From NCBI RefSeq assembly GCF_037201965.1, contig NZ_CP147518.1, positions 6,751,001 to 6,815,000 of the forward strand: a DNA stretch of 64,000 nt, read 5' to 3'. Made by a program: the position numbers and the translations under genes. The stretch is from Spirosoma sp. SC4-14 (GTDB lineage: Bacteria; Bacteroidota; Bacteroidia; Cytophagales; Spirosomataceae). How positions within the stretch are numbered: the first letter of the stretch is position 1; each line of letters begins with the position of its first letter. The notes below the pieces were generated by a model, which ran no database searches, was not told the DNA's origin, and saw nothing but the letters and a program-made list of their open reading frames with translations. Shown in pieces: positions 45,038 through 54,244 of the stretch.

Positions 45038-46216
45038 ATGTACGGCATTTTCAGTTACGACATTGCATCGCCCCGTGTTGGCTATAAACATGGTCGGCAG
45101 ATTCTCGACCTCGAAGTTGTCGGCCTGCTTGGCTATTTCGATGATCTGGGTATTGATCCAACTGTATTTACAAAGCCCGTCCTGAACGATTTTATTGCCC
45201 TGGGCAAACCCGCTCATCAACGCATTCGACAACACCTGAAAGAGTTACTCAACGACGAAACTATTGCTTTCAGGCATGTTCATGATCAGGCTTTTATCGA
45301 TGAGTCGCGCGTACAGATGCACCTGCCCGTGCGGATTGGCAATTACACCGATTTCTACGCTGGTATCCATCACGCCGAAAACGTGGGCCGAATGTTTCGG
45401 CCCAATGCCGACCCTCTGCTGCCTAACTACCGTCATTTGCCCGTAGCCTATCACGGTCGGGCGTCGTCGATTGTCGTATCAGGAACACCGATCCGCCGAC
45501 CAGTCGGTCAGTTTTTAAACGCCGACAACAAACCCACATTTGGTCCGTCGCAGGCACTGGATTTTGAATTAGAGCTAGGTCTGGTCATCGGCAAAAGCAA
45601 CGCACTGGGCGAATCGATTGCTATAGATGAAGCCGAAGACTATATTTTTGGCGTTACGCTTTTCAACGACTGGTCGGCGCGCGATATTCAGCGGTGGGAA
45701 TATCAGCCACTAGGGCCATTTCTGGGGAAAAATTTTGCATCAAGCCTATCGGCCTGGGTTGTTCCGTTCGAAGATCTTGAACCGTTTCGCATAAACGGCC
45801 CACAGCAGGAGCCAACTCCTCTACCGTATTTACAAACTACCCAGCCGTCGCATTTCGATCTTGAATTAGAAGTTATTATGCAACCCGTTGGTTATGAACA
45901 AATTGTCATCAGTCGCACCAATGCCCGCTATCTTTACTGGAGTTTCGCACAGATGATTGTCCATCACACGGTTGGCGGCTGTAATTTGCAGATTGGCGAC
46001 ATACTGGCTACCGGTACAATTTCAGGAACCGATTCTGGCAGCTATGGCTCGCTACTTGAACTTAGTCAGAACGGAACCCGGCCACTGCATCTGAACACGC
46101 ACGAAACAAGAACTTTTCTGAACGATGGCGATACCGTATTGCTGCGTGGCGGGGGATTTTCAGACGGTATTCGCGTCGATCTGGGCGATGTTGCGGGAAC
46201 TGTTCTCCCCTCCTAA
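45038..46216 (+). CDS. fahA: Fumarylacetoacetase
   Basis: A 392-residue hydrolase that splits fumarylacetoacetate into fumarate and acetoacetate, the end of tyrosine degradation. The N-terminal domain (MYGIFSYDIASPRVGYKHG) is followed by the catalytic FAA fold with the metal ligands in DFYAGIHHAENVGRMFR, LDFELELGLVIGKSN and FNDWSARDIQRWEYQPLG. Fumarylacetoacetase proper, rather than the broad FAH-domain family, is indicated by the N-terminal domain and length. It starts 14 bases after the MarR gene. Confidence 0.96.
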   Translation: MYGIFSYDIASPRVGYKHGRQILDLEVVGLLGYFDDLGIDPTVFTKPVLNDFIALGKPAHQRIRQHLKELLNDETIAFRHVHDQAFIDESRVQMHLPVRIGNYTDFYAGIHHAENVGRMFRPNADPLLPNYRHLPVAYHGRASSIVVSGTPIRRPVGQFLNADNKPTFGPSQALDFELELGLVIGKSNALGESIAIDEAEDYIFGVTLFNDWSARDIQRWEYQPLGPFLGKNFASSLSAWVVPFEDLEPFRINGPQQEPTPLPYLQTTQPSHFDLELEVIMQPVGYEQIVISRTNARYLYWSFAQMIVHHTVGGCNLQIGDILATGTISGTDSGSYGSLLELSQNGTRPLHLNTHETRTFLNDGDTVLLRGGGFSDGIRVDLGDVAGTVLPS

Positions 46217-46246
46217 CCTATTTGTTGAGGTAAGCGACTCACTGCC

Positions 46247-47155
46247 ATGACAAGAACCATCAACCCGGCCGATCTGCAACCGAACGAATTTTATCGGTAT
46301 ATGATCGGCACTATCGGCCCGCGCCCTATTGCGTTTGCCAGCACTATCGACGCTGCCGGACAGGTCAATCTGAGCCCATTCAGTTTCTTCAATATTTTCG
46401 GTTATAATCCCCCTACGCTGGTTTTTGCCCCCAGCATCAACCGTCATGGGCACAAAAAACATACACTGCTTAACGTTGAAGAAGTCGGTGAAGTTGTAAT
46501 CAATATCGTTAATTACGCAATGGTCGAGCAAATGTCGCTGGCCAGTGCTGAGTTTGAACGTGGCATTAACGAATTCGAAAAAGCAGGGTTCACGGCCATT
46601 CCGTCGGAGCGAATTCGGCCACCGCGCGTTGGCGAATCTCCGGCCTCGTTTGAATGCATTGTCCGGCAAATTATTCCAACCCATGAACAGTCTACGGGCG
46701 ATTTTTACCCACCGGGCTCCGGTTATCTGATTGTCTGCGAAGTAGTGATGGCCCACCTGAACGATGCCATTTTCAACGAAACCGGCGCTATTGACCCACA
46801 CCGCCTTGATTTGATTGGCCGAATGGGTGGCGACTGGTATGCCCGTGCGCATGGCGATGCACTATTTGAAGTAGCCCGCCCCAAAATAGGAATAGGCTTC
46901 GATCAGATCCCGGAACCGATTCGCACTAGCAGCATACTGACGGGAAACGATTTAGGAAAATTGGGCAGCTTTGCTACACTGCCCACTATCGACGAAATCA
47001 GTGAGTTCAAAGCCTCAGGCGTGTTAGATGAGTTGATTGAGGAAGCACAATTTGGGTGTCAGTATTTACCTGATTTGCTTCATTTCAGAGCCAAACAACT
47101 CCTGGCCGAGAACAAAGTAAAAGAGGCCTGGTTGACACTATTGCAAACGCAGTAG
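46247..47155 (+). CDS. Flavin reductase family protein (FMN-binding split barrel)
   Basis: A 302-residue protein. The first 170 residues form the flavin reductase/FMN-binding split barrel (YMIGTIGPRPIAFASTID, NLSPFSFFNIFGYNPPTLVF); the rest is a helical extension. It follows fahA by 30 bases and is often found beside aromatic degradation genes in this phylum. It might supply reduced flavin or act on an aromatic intermediate, but the pathway steps in view do not need it. The precise job is unknown. Confidence 0.85.
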   Translation: MTRTINPADLQPNEFYRYMIGTIGPRPIAFASTIDAAGQVNLSPFSFFNIFGYNPPTLVFAPSINRHGHKKHTLLNVEEVGEVVINIVNYAMVEQMSLASAEFERGINEFEKAGFTAIPSERIRPPRVGESPASFECIVRQIIPTHEQSTGDFYPPGSGYLIVCEVVMAHLNDAIFNETGAIDPHRLDLIGRMGGDWYARAHGDALFEVARPKIGIGFDQIPEPIRTSSILTGNDLGKLGSFATLPTIDEISEFKASGVLDELIEEAQFGCQYLPDLLHFRAKQLLAENKVKEAWLTLLQTQ

Positions 47156-47245
47156 CCAATGCACTATCTGATTATTGGTCAATAGTCATTTGTAGGAGTT
47201 GCTGCTTTTTCTAATGAACTACCATTCACTAAACATACTGCCCCA

Positions 47246-47833
47246 ATGAAAGCTAACCACCTACTTCCTGCACTTTTCATGGTATCGCTACTGCTGGGCT
47301 GTTTCTCGGGTTCCGATAGTCTCGAAAAAGCGGAGAAAATTAACAACGACCGGATCGACCGGCAGGCCGTTGCCATGAGCGATGATGCCAAAAAAGAAGC
47401 AAAAGAAGTGGCAAAAAAAATGGTCGAGCTGAGTAATAGTGGCCATACTGAGTATGAGCTAAGTAAGGTTGCGCTCACAAAAGCCACCAACCCAGAAGTG
47501 AGAGCCTACGCGCAACGGGTCATGAACGATCATCAGGCCGACGACCGTACGCTTCAATCGCTGGCCAAACAGATGAACCTTACGCTCCCTACCGAGCTAA
47601 GCCCCAGGAGCAACGATCAGTTATCGAAACTAAGCGATATGTCGAAAGGCACGGCATTCGATTTGCAATACCTCACGTTTATGGTCGACCTAAACGATGA
47701 TGCGCTCGATGATGCCGATGACCTGAAAGACGATGCTCCCAACGACGCGGTAAAATCATACGCCAAAAAACTCCTCAGCGACGATAAGAAACATAAAGAG
47801 CAATCGCGGGAGTTGAAGAATGTGCTGGATTAA
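47246..47833 (+). CDS. DUF4142 lipoprotein (ferritin-like fold)
   Basis: A 195-residue lipoprotein (lipobox LLLGCF, Cys19). The DUF4142 helical-bundle pattern is visible: VEYELSKVALTKATNPEVRAYAQRVMNDHQ and AFDLQYLTFMVDLNDDALDDADD (with two residues differing from the usual order in each). The family is predicted ferritin-like and exported, with no settled function. It shares a terminator with the convergent ggt gene. Confidence 0.85.
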   Translation: MKANHLLPALFMVSLLLGCFSGSDSLEKAEKINNDRIDRQAVAMSDDAKKEAKEVAKKMVELSNSGHTEYELSKVALTKATNPEVRAYAQRVMNDHQADDRTLQSLAKQMNLTLPTELSPRSNDQLSKLSDMSKGTAFDLQYLTFMVDLNDDALDDADDLKDDAPNDAVKSYAKKLLSDDKKHKEQSRELKNVLD

Positions 47834-47841
47834 GTATTGGC

Positions 47842-47899
47842 CATTGGTAAATTGGTCATTAAGCATTGGAAACAATCCCTAATGACCAATTTACCAATG
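47842..47899. terminator. Bidirectional 20-bp word-repeat hairpin
   Basis: Perfect 20-bp arms 47842-47861 and 47880-47899 (CATTGGTAAATTGGTCATTA and its complement) between the convergent DUF4142 and ggt genes. Confidence 0.75.
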
Positions 47900-47905
47900 A
47901 CAAAC

Positions 47906-49717
47906 TTAGTACCCTCGGGCCGTATTATCGGCCCGAGGGTCCGAAGCTCCTTCATAAGAACCGTCGGGCCGAATCAGCACGCAGTCCATACGTCCCAGTG
48001 TGTTGGTTAGCTGTTCGAGGATGTAGCCCCGACTTTGTAGTTTCTCGATGGTAGCTTCCGTAAAAGCGCCATTCTCGAAGATCGTTTTATCGGGAAGCCA
48101 CTGATGGTGAAACTTCAGCGCATTAACTGCTTCCTGCATACTCATTCCGTGCTCAATCACGTTGAGAATGGTTTGATAAACCGATGTAATGATGGTTGAG
48201 CCGCCTGGTGTTCCAACTACCATAAACAGTCGGCCATCCTTTTCCAGAATTGTCGGCGTCATGGATGATAGCATCCGTTTGTGGGGAGCAATAGCGTTTG
48301 CCTGATTGCCGATCAGACCAAACATATTCGGAACACCCGGTTTGATGCTGAAATCGTCCATTTCATTATTCATGAAAAAGCCTGCCCCGCCAATAACCAC
48401 ACGGCTTCCGTAGCCCCCGTTGAGCGTTGTAGTAATACTAACGGCATTGCCTTCTTTATCGACAATTGAAAAGTGGGTTGTTTCCAGACTCTCGTATCCC
48501 GGAATTACACCGCCTTTTACGTTTTTGCTATCAGTAGCTTTGGCAAACGAAAAGTCGGTCCAGCGCGTGCGAAGATAAGCAGGGCTAATCAGCGTATCGA
48601 CCGGCACTTTCACAAAATCAGGATCGCCCAGAAATTTGGCCCGGTCGGCATATACACGCCGTTCGGCCTCGATCATGACCTGCACAGTAGAATCGCGATT
48701 CCAACCCCATTTGTGCAACGGATAGGGTTCCGTAAAGCGCATAAGCTGGATCAAAGCAACGCCACCACTGGAGGTTGGCGGCATCGTGATCACATTATAT
48801 TCCTTATATTTTGCCTCCAAGGGTTTGCGCCAGACAGAGTGATAGTTTTTAAGATCTTCTTCCGTAATCAGTCCATTCCCCCGTTTCATTTCTTCGGCCA
48901 GCAGCCGAGCCGTTTCACCTTCGTAGAAACCCGCGCGCCCCTGTGCCTGAATCCGTTGCAGGGTTTTAGCCAGATCGGACTGCACAAACAAATCACCTTT
49001 ATGCCAGCTAACCGTATCGGTCGGCGACGCACTTTTCAGAAAATAGACTTTACCAGGATTGATTTTAAGCAAATCGGCTTTAATACGGTTCAAGCCCAAC
49101 GCATCGCGGTCGGTGAGCGGAAAGCCTTTGGCAGCCAGATCGATGGCGGGTTGCAACACCTGCGCCCACGATAGTTTACCAAAGCGTTTATGCGCTTCGG
49201 CCATTCCATCTACCGAGCCCGGTACTCCACTGGCCAAATGTCCCGATATGCTTAATCCCGGGCGCACATTCCCCGCCGAATCGAGGTACATGTTCTGGCT
49301 AGCCTGACCGGAGGCTTTTTCCCGATAATCGAGCGTGTAGGCCTGACCGGCCTTATCCCGGTATACCATAAATCCACCCCCACCGATATTACCGGCACCC
49401 GGATACACTACGGCCAGCGCAAACTGGACCGCCACCGCGGCATCAACTGCATTTCCGCCTGCTTTAAGAATGGCCAGCCCTACATTAGAAGCTTCAGGAT
49501 GTGCCGAAGCGACCATACCATTTCGACCAACTACGCCTTTGCGGTCGGAGAAAAATGGCTTAACGGTCGGATCTTCGTCGCGATATTGATAAACGCCCTG
49601 CCCTTGTTCAACTTTCGATGAACTCGTACTGGTTGTTGATGGAGCCTGTGTTTTGCAGGCGACAAATGCCACCGCAAAAGCAACTGATAAAGAAAAATAA
49701 GTAATGCGTCTTTGCAT
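47906..49717 (-). CDS. ggt: Gamma-glutamyltransferase
   Basis: A 603-residue Ntn hydrolase that removes or transfers the gamma-glutamyl group of glutathione-like compounds; it self-cleaves into two subunits. It has a lipobox near the start (AFVACK), so the enzyme is probably membrane-anchored in the periplasm. The autoprocessing and catalytic Thr lies in LETTHFSIVDKEGNAVS, followed by TTLNGGYGS and NNEMDDFS; GGGGFMVYRD binds the gamma-glutamyl group. Its last codons overlap a 12-bp GC-rich hairpin (47911-47940). Confidence 0.95.
   Translation of the reverse strand: MQRRITYFSLSVAFAVAFVACKTQAPSTTSTSSSKVEQGQGVYQYRDEDPTVKPFFSDRKGVVGRNGMVASAHPEASNVGLAILKAGGNAVDAAVAVQFALAVVYPGAGNIGGGGFMVYRDKAGQAYTLDYREKASGQASQNMYLDSAGNVRPGLSISGHLASGVPGSVDGMAEAHKRFGKLSWAQVLQPAIDLAAKGFPLTDRDALGLNRIKADLLKINPGKVYFLKSASPTDTVSWHKGDLFVQSDLAKTLQRIQAQGRAGFYEGETARLLAEEMKRGNGLITEEDLKNYHSVWRKPLEAKYKEYNVITMPPTSSGGVALIQLMRFTEPYPLHKWGWNRDSTVQVMIEAERRVYADRAKFLGDPDFVKVPVDTLISPAYLRTRWTDFSFAKATDSKNVKGGVIPGYESLETTHFSIVDKEGNAVSITTTLNGGYGSRVVIGGAGFFMNNEMDDFSIKPGVPNMFGLIGNQANAIAPHKRMLSSMTPTILEKDGRLFMVVGTPGGSTIITSVYQTILNVIEHGMSMQEAVNALKFHHQWLPDKTIFENGAFTEATIEKLQSRGYILEQLTNTLGRMDCVLIRPDGSYEGASDPRADNTARGY
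47911..47940 (-). terminator. GC-rich hairpin inside the 3' end of ggt
   Basis: 12-bp perfect arms 47911-47922 and 47929-47940 (ACCCTCGGGCCG and complement) fall within the last codons of ggt on the minus strand. Confidence 0.5.
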
Positions 49718-50016
49718 ACAGCGTTCCGGCTAGGTAATTGGAAACCACTAAACTACAAAATTTGCCTTACAGCAATACGCCCACTCGCCAAACAAATGAA
49801 TTAGTACAACTTGATAAATCTTTTGTTCAGCAAAATGGCTTTCCACCCAGAATTAACAGGGCGTCGATTCTGGCAAACCGATGCCCTCTGAAACCATTTA
49901 TCCATCGGAACGAGCTACTTGTCCGAAATTGGTGGGCTAGTATCAATTTAATTTTTTACTTTGTTACGTTCACCGGATTGGGCACAACACAAGCCTATCC
50001 GACCCGATCGTCACTC

Positions 50017-51258
50017 ATGCAGTTTATTCGTCAGGTTCTCGAAAGTTTTCGGTTTGCGTGGCAGGCGCTTCGTTCGAATCTTCTGCGCACAACGCTCTCG
50101 CTGCTGGGTGTAACCGTTGGTATTTTTGCCATCATTGCCGTTTTTACACTGGTCGATTCGCTGGAACGGAACATCAAAGACAGCCTGTCGTTTATTGGCG
50201 ACAAAGTGGTATATATACAAAAATGGCCCTGGTCGTTTGGGGGCGAATACCAATGGTGGAAATATTTTCAGCGCCCCGAGCCAAGCTATAAAGAATATCG
50301 GTTTCTGAACGATAAACTCGAAAATGCCCAGGCCATTGTTGCTATGGATTTTAAAGGTCGGGTAACGGTGAAACGCAACAACAATAGCATGACATCGCTG
50401 ATTCAGGGAACAACATTCGATTATAACAAAATCTCGGAAGTGCCGGTAGCCGATGGCCGCTATTTCACTCCACAGGAAATCGACGTTGCCCGCAATGTGG
50501 TCATTATTGGAGCCGACGTTGCCGAAAATCTCTTTCCGGGCGAAGATCCTATTGGCAAATCCATTAAAATAAGTGGTTTGAGCTTCGTTGTTATAGGCGT
50601 TCAGGAAAAAAAGGGAGAAAGTCTGGTCAATTTTGGAGGCAACCCCGATGTTAAATGCCTGATTCCGCTCGGTGCATTTGCCAAAATGTATCATTCGATT
50701 ACACCCAGCATCGACATTGCCGTAAAAGGCTACGACGAAGATGAAGGGCTTCTGGAACTTGAAAGCGAAATTCGGGGGCTCATGCGAACCCGCCGGGGGT
50801 TACGTCCAACCCAGGACGATAACTTTGCCATTAACCGGCCCGAAGCTGCCGCTCAGGCAATCAGCAGTATTTTTTCGGTTCTGACTGTTGCGGGCTGGGT
50901 TATTGGAGGTTTTTCGATTTTGATTGGTGGTTTTGGGATTGCCAATATTATGTTTGTGAGCGTTAGAGAACGCACCAACATCATTGGCATTCAGAAATCG
51001 CTGGGTGCCAAAAATTACGTCATTCTGTTTCAGTTTCTGTTCGAAGCCATTCTGTTAAGCCTGGTTGGTGGATTGGCAGGCATTGGGTTGGTGTATCTGC
51101 TTTCTTTTATGCAGCTCGGCAGTCTCGAACTCCACCTGACAGCCGGCAATATTGCCCTCGGCCTGGGCGTATCGAGTGTTATTGGTGTTCTGTCGGGTAT
51201 TATTCCTGCTTTTTCGGCCGCCCGTCTCGATCCGGTCATTGCTATTCGGGCTAAGTAA
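50017..51258 (+). CDS. MacB/FtsX-type ABC transporter permease
   Basis: About 413 residues from the ATG at 50017 (MQFIRQVLESFRFAWQALRSNLLRTTLSLLGVTVG, the usual start of this family). An in-frame ATG at 49738 would add 93 residues with no family likeness, so it is rejected. A first membrane helix, a MacB periplasmic core domain (about 45-260) and three C-terminal helices of the FtsX domain (GWVIGGFSILIGGFGIANIMFVSVRERTNIIGIQKSLGAK) are visible. The family moves substrates or force across the envelope with a separate ATPase, which is not next to it. The 299-base gap 49718-50016 between divergent genes has no other gene. Confidence 0.92.
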   Translation: MQFIRQVLESFRFAWQALRSNLLRTTLSLLGVTVGIFAIIAVFTLVDSLERNIKDSLSFIGDKVVYIQKWPWSFGGEYQWWKYFQRPEPSYKEYRFLNDKLENAQAIVAMDFKGRVTVKRNNNSMTSLIQGTTFDYNKISEVPVADGRYFTPQEIDVARNVVIIGADVAENLFPGEDPIGKSIKISGLSFVVIGVQEKKGESLVNFGGNPDVKCLIPLGAFAKMYHSITPSIDIAVKGYDEDEGLLELESEIRGLMRTRRGLRPTQDDNFAINRPEAAAQAISSIFSVLTVAGWVIGGFSILIGGFGIANIMFVSVRERTNIIGIQKSLGAKNYVILFQFLFEAILLSLVGGLAGIGLVYLLSFMQLGSLELHLTAGNIALGLGVSSVIGVLSGIIPAFSAARLDPVIAIRAK

Positions 51259-51413
51259 TTTGTCTAATAGGTGGCTTTTCTACCTAAATCCCGTCTCATT
51301 CGAGCGTGTTGTCTCTGTAAACAATTCGCATTCATCCACGTTCTGTTTTCTGAACGTATCCAAAAATTTTGTCTATTTGCACGGTGTAAACTGCAACTTA
51401 ACCAATCATATCC

Positions 51414-51902
51414 ATGCGAGGGTTATTGTACTTCCTGCTCTTTTTATTAGTTGTTTTTGGCGTTCTATACGCACTTACCGGCTGGAGTTATAGCGATGGC
51501 GAACGTGCCGGAACCGTTTCAAAATTTAGCCGCCGGGGCTATCTTTTCAAGACATACGAAGGTGTTTTGAACGTTGGGGGCTTTTCGGGCGAAACTGGCT
51601 CATTAACCCCACAGTACTTTGATTTCTCGGTGAAAGACGAAGCCGTGGCCAAACAGATAACAGAAGCGGTAAAAACAGGCCAGCGTGTAACATTACACTA
51701 CGAAGAAAAGATTCTGAAATTGCCCTGGAATGGCGAAACGAAATACTACATCACAGGAGTTGAGGTAATAGGGCCACCGCCATCCCCCTATAGTACAAAC
51801 CCAGCTTATCCGGGTGGACAACGCCAGCCCTACCCTCAACCGGATACGCAACAAGCCCCGCCACAACAACAGCTTCCTGCGCCTGCCGATTCGACCATCT
51901 AA
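51414..51902 (+). CDS. Small membrane-anchored protein with Pro/Gln-rich tail, unknown function
   Basis: A 162-residue protein: an N-terminal membrane helix (GLLYFLLFLLVVFGVLYALTG), a conserved core (YSDGERAGTVSKFSRRGYLFKTYEGVLN ... YITGVEVI) with probable beta structure, and a disordered tail from about 125 rich in Pro and Gln. The core is a conserved hypothetical family in Bacteroidota. No catalytic motif is seen. It lies 150 bases past the permease gene; link uncertain. Confidence 0.7.
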   Translation: MRGLLYFLLFLLVVFGVLYALTGWSYSDGERAGTVSKFSRRGYLFKTYEGVLNVGGFSGETGSLTPQYFDFSVKDEAVAKQITEAVKTGQRVTLHYEEKILKLPWNGETKYYITGVEVIGPPPSPYSTNPAYPGGQRQPYPQPDTQQAPPQQQLPAPADSTI

Positions 51903-51917
51903 TTCATTTTCAAAAAG

Positions 51918-51955
51918 CAGGGCCAATGTAATATAGTTGTATTATATTTGCCCTG
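51918..51955 (+). terminator. Bulged hairpin after the small membrane protein gene
   Basis: CAGGGC (51918-51923) and GCCCTG (51950-51955) enclose a second stem TAATATA/TATTATA; T-rich sequence follows. The rest of the gap to recA is non-coding. Confidence 0.6.
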
Positions 51956-52087
51956 TTATTTATTTTTAAGGGGCCCATTTGCACAGGCTCATCTAAAGAA
52001 CCATCAATCTCACAATCAGACAATTAAACCACAAACTCAAAACCTGTTCAGACTGCCTGCAATAGCTTTAACTTTTTACTGAAAGCA

Positions 52088-52119
52088 TTTGGCAATCCAG
52101 TGTTTTTTGGTTAATTTTA
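52088..52119 (+). promoter_or_regulatory. Probable recA promoter
   Basis: TTTG (52088-52091), 20 bases, then TAATTTTA (52112-52119), one mismatch from TAnnTTTG, 22 bases before the recA ATG. No LexA-box-like palindrome was recognised. Confidence 0.45.
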
Positions 52120-52141
52120 TCTGTTTAAACAACCATCCAAC

Positions 52142-53236
52142 ATGGCAAAATCAGATACGGCGCAAGCCACAGCATCTGCTAATGACAATAAGTTAAAGGC
52201 CCTCCAAACCACCATTGAAAAGTTAGATAAAGCATTTGGCAAAGGCACCGTAATGCGTCTTAGCGAAACTAAAGTCGTTGATGTTCCAGTCATTTCGACA
52301 GGTTCGCTGGGGCTCGATCTGGCTTTGGGCATCGGCGGTATGCCGCGTGGCCGTGTTGTAGAAATCTACGGTCCCGAATCGTCGGGTAAAACCACGTTGA
52401 CCATGCACTGCATTGCCGAAGCGCAACGTAATGGTGGATTAGCCGCCTTTATCGACGCCGAGCATGCGTTCGACCGTGTATATGCCGAGAAACTGGGAAT
52501 CGACACCAAAAACCTGCTTATCTCGCAACCCGACAATGGCGAACAGGCGCTTGAAATTGCCGAACACCTGATTAGCTCGGGCGCTATCGACATTATCGTT
52601 ATCGACTCTGTAGCAGCGCTGGTTCCTAAAGCCGAAATTGAGGGCGAAATGGGCGAAAGCAAAATGGGCTTGCAGGCTCGTCTGATGTCGCAGGCGTTGC
52701 GAAAACTAACCGGTACGATCAACAAAACCGGCTGCTGCTGCATTTTCATTAACCAGCTTCGCGAAAAAATCGGTGTGATGTTTGGCAACCCTGAAACAAC
52801 CACCGGGGGTAACGCACTGAAGTTCTACGCATCTGTACGGATCGATATTCGGCGGATTGGGCAAATTAAAGAAGGAGCCGACAATGTAGTGGGTAACCGG
52901 ACTAAAGTGAAAGTCGTTAAAAACAAACTGGCGGCTCCGTTTAAAGTCGTTGAGTTCGACATCATGTATGGTCAGGGGATCTCAAAAGTTGGTGAAATAC
53001 TTGACCTCGCCGTTGAAATGGATATCATCAAGAAATCGGGGTCTTGGTTCTCCTATGGCAGCAGTCGGCTTGCACAAGGCCGCGACGCTGTTAAAGAGTT
53101 ACTGCTCGATAACCCTGAACTGATGGCCGAACTGGAAGGAAAAATCCGTGCTAAAATCGCTGAAGACGAAGAAGCTCTGCTCGATCCTGTTTTGGAAGGT
53201 ACTGATGCCGATGGTGAAGGCGAGATTGACGATTAA
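52142..53236 (+). CDS. recA: RecA recombinase
   Basis: A 364-residue ATP-dependent strand-exchange protein for homologous recombination and SOS. Walker A GPESSGKT is at residues 77-84; other marks are DAEHAFD, the L1/L2 DNA-binding loops ([45 protein letters not shown]) and an acidic C-terminus. Length is typical. A terminator shared with the next gene follows. Confidence 0.98.
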   Translation: MAKSDTAQATASANDNKLKALQTTIEKLDKAFGKGTVMRLSETKVVDVPVISTGSLGLDLALGIGGMPRGRVVEIYGPESSGKTTLTMHCIAEAQRNGGLAAFIDAEHAFDRVYAEKLGIDTKNLLISQPDNGEQALEIAEHLISSGAIDIIVIDSVAALVPKAEIEGEMGESKMGLQARLMSQALRKLTGTINKTGCCCIFINQLREKIGVMFGNPETTTGGNALKFYASVRIDIRRIGQIKEGADNVVGNRTKVKVVKNKLAAPFKVVEFDIMYGQGISKVGEILDLAVEMDIIKKSGSWFSYGSSRLAQGRDAVKELLLDNPELMAELEGKIRAKIAEDEEALLDPVLEGTDADGEGEIDD

Positions 53237-53246
53237 ACCGAATTCC

Positions 53247-53291
53247 TGCATAAAAAAAGGTGGATGCTTAGCATTCACCTTTTTTTATGCA
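53247..53291. terminator. Bidirectional terminator after recA
   Basis: Perfect 16-bp arms 53247-53262 and 53276-53291 with A7/T7 tracts inside the stem, between recA and the convergent lipoprotein gene. Confidence 0.88.
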
Positions 53292-53305
53292 ATAGCCGAA
53301 CTAGC

Positions 53306-53869
53306 CTATTTAGTATAGGTCCCGTTACTATTCTTAAGCTTTGTTGTAAACGATGCACTTTTGATCTCAAGCATCGTTGGTGCCGATTTATCGACCTGAG
53401 CGTCAGGCACCATCCTAACACTAAAAGAGCCTTTGATTTCGCCCGATACCGCATCAAAGGATTGAATCGTTACTAGTGTTTCGCTACTGATAAGAGGCTT
53501 GTAAACACCCCAGCTTATAGATCTAAATATAGAGCCAATGGTATCAGTACCACAATACAGCAAGTCGTAATCGACCTTAAATTTAGACCACGAACCAACC
53601 TTTTTGGGAATATTAAGCAGGCTTAACAGGCTTTGTTTTCCCCCATTATCGCCGAATTCGGTAATAGTGATATCGAAGGCATTATTGCTGCAAGGCGTTC
53701 GTGAAGCAGCGGCAATCCGTGGGTTCTTTAAAGCTGAACCCTGAAGTGTACCCGAAACTTCGCCCCAATAGTCAGTTGAATACACAGCAGGAATGGCCGG
53801 TGTAATTGGTTTTATGCATCCCCATAGCCCTACTGCAATTACGCACCCTATCAGATAAATTTTTTGCAT
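53306..53869 (-). CDS. Lipoprotein of unknown function
   Basis: A 187-residue lipoprotein (GLWGCI, Cys18). The sequence is beta-rich (YWGEVSGTLQGSALKNPRI, VTIQSFDAVSGEIKGSFSVRM) in the manner of Bacteroidota DUF6252-like proteins, where a domain begins with a tolerated small-molecule-like modification motif and ends in GxFxF strands. That likeness is from memory and loose. It is monocistronic. The 375-base gap 53870-54244 upstream holds only the gltA terminator. Confidence 0.6.
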   Translation of the reverse strand: MQKIYLIGCVIAVGLWGCIKPITPAIPAVYSTDYWGEVSGTLQGSALKNPRIAAASRTPCSNNAFDITITEFGDNGGKQSLLSLLNIPKKVGSWSKFKVDYDLLYCGTDTIGSIFRSISWGVYKPLISSETLVTIQSFDAVSGEIKGSFSVRMVPDAQVDKSAPTMLEIKSASFTTKLKNSNGTYTK

Positions 53870-54120
53870 GGCCTTTTATTGATAAACCGAACATAGAATC
53901 TAACGTCTGGCGCTACTAAACGTAAACACCAATAGATCAATCGATTACAATTGACTACAAATTGATTCAGTAAGGTTTTCAGAAAGTGCCACAACAACAC
54001 TCAGCAAGAGGAGAGGCTCGCCTTATTAGTAATCACAACTTTTATCAATCATTACACTCAAAATAGTACATAAATTATGTATTCTAATTTACTATAAAAA
54101 TAGCAATAATTACGCCAGAC

Positions 54121-54168
54121 ATACAAAAAAGCGATAGCTTCGAGAATGAAACTATCGCTTTTTTGTAT
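54121..54168 (-). terminator. Terminator of gltA
   Basis: Perfect 17-bp arms 54121-54137 and 54152-54168 with A6/T6 tracts inside the stem, downstream of gltA on the minus strand. Confidence 0.85.
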
Positions 54169-54244
54169 AAACAGTTGGCTCCATATAGATGGAGTCTCAA
54201 AATCATGTCAATTGGCTAATCCTAACGAATTACCAGCCTGTATC

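Noticed and set aside
49738-50016. 93-residue N-terminal extension of the MacB-type permease
   Set aside because: It has no family likeness and the normal start of such permeases is at 50017.
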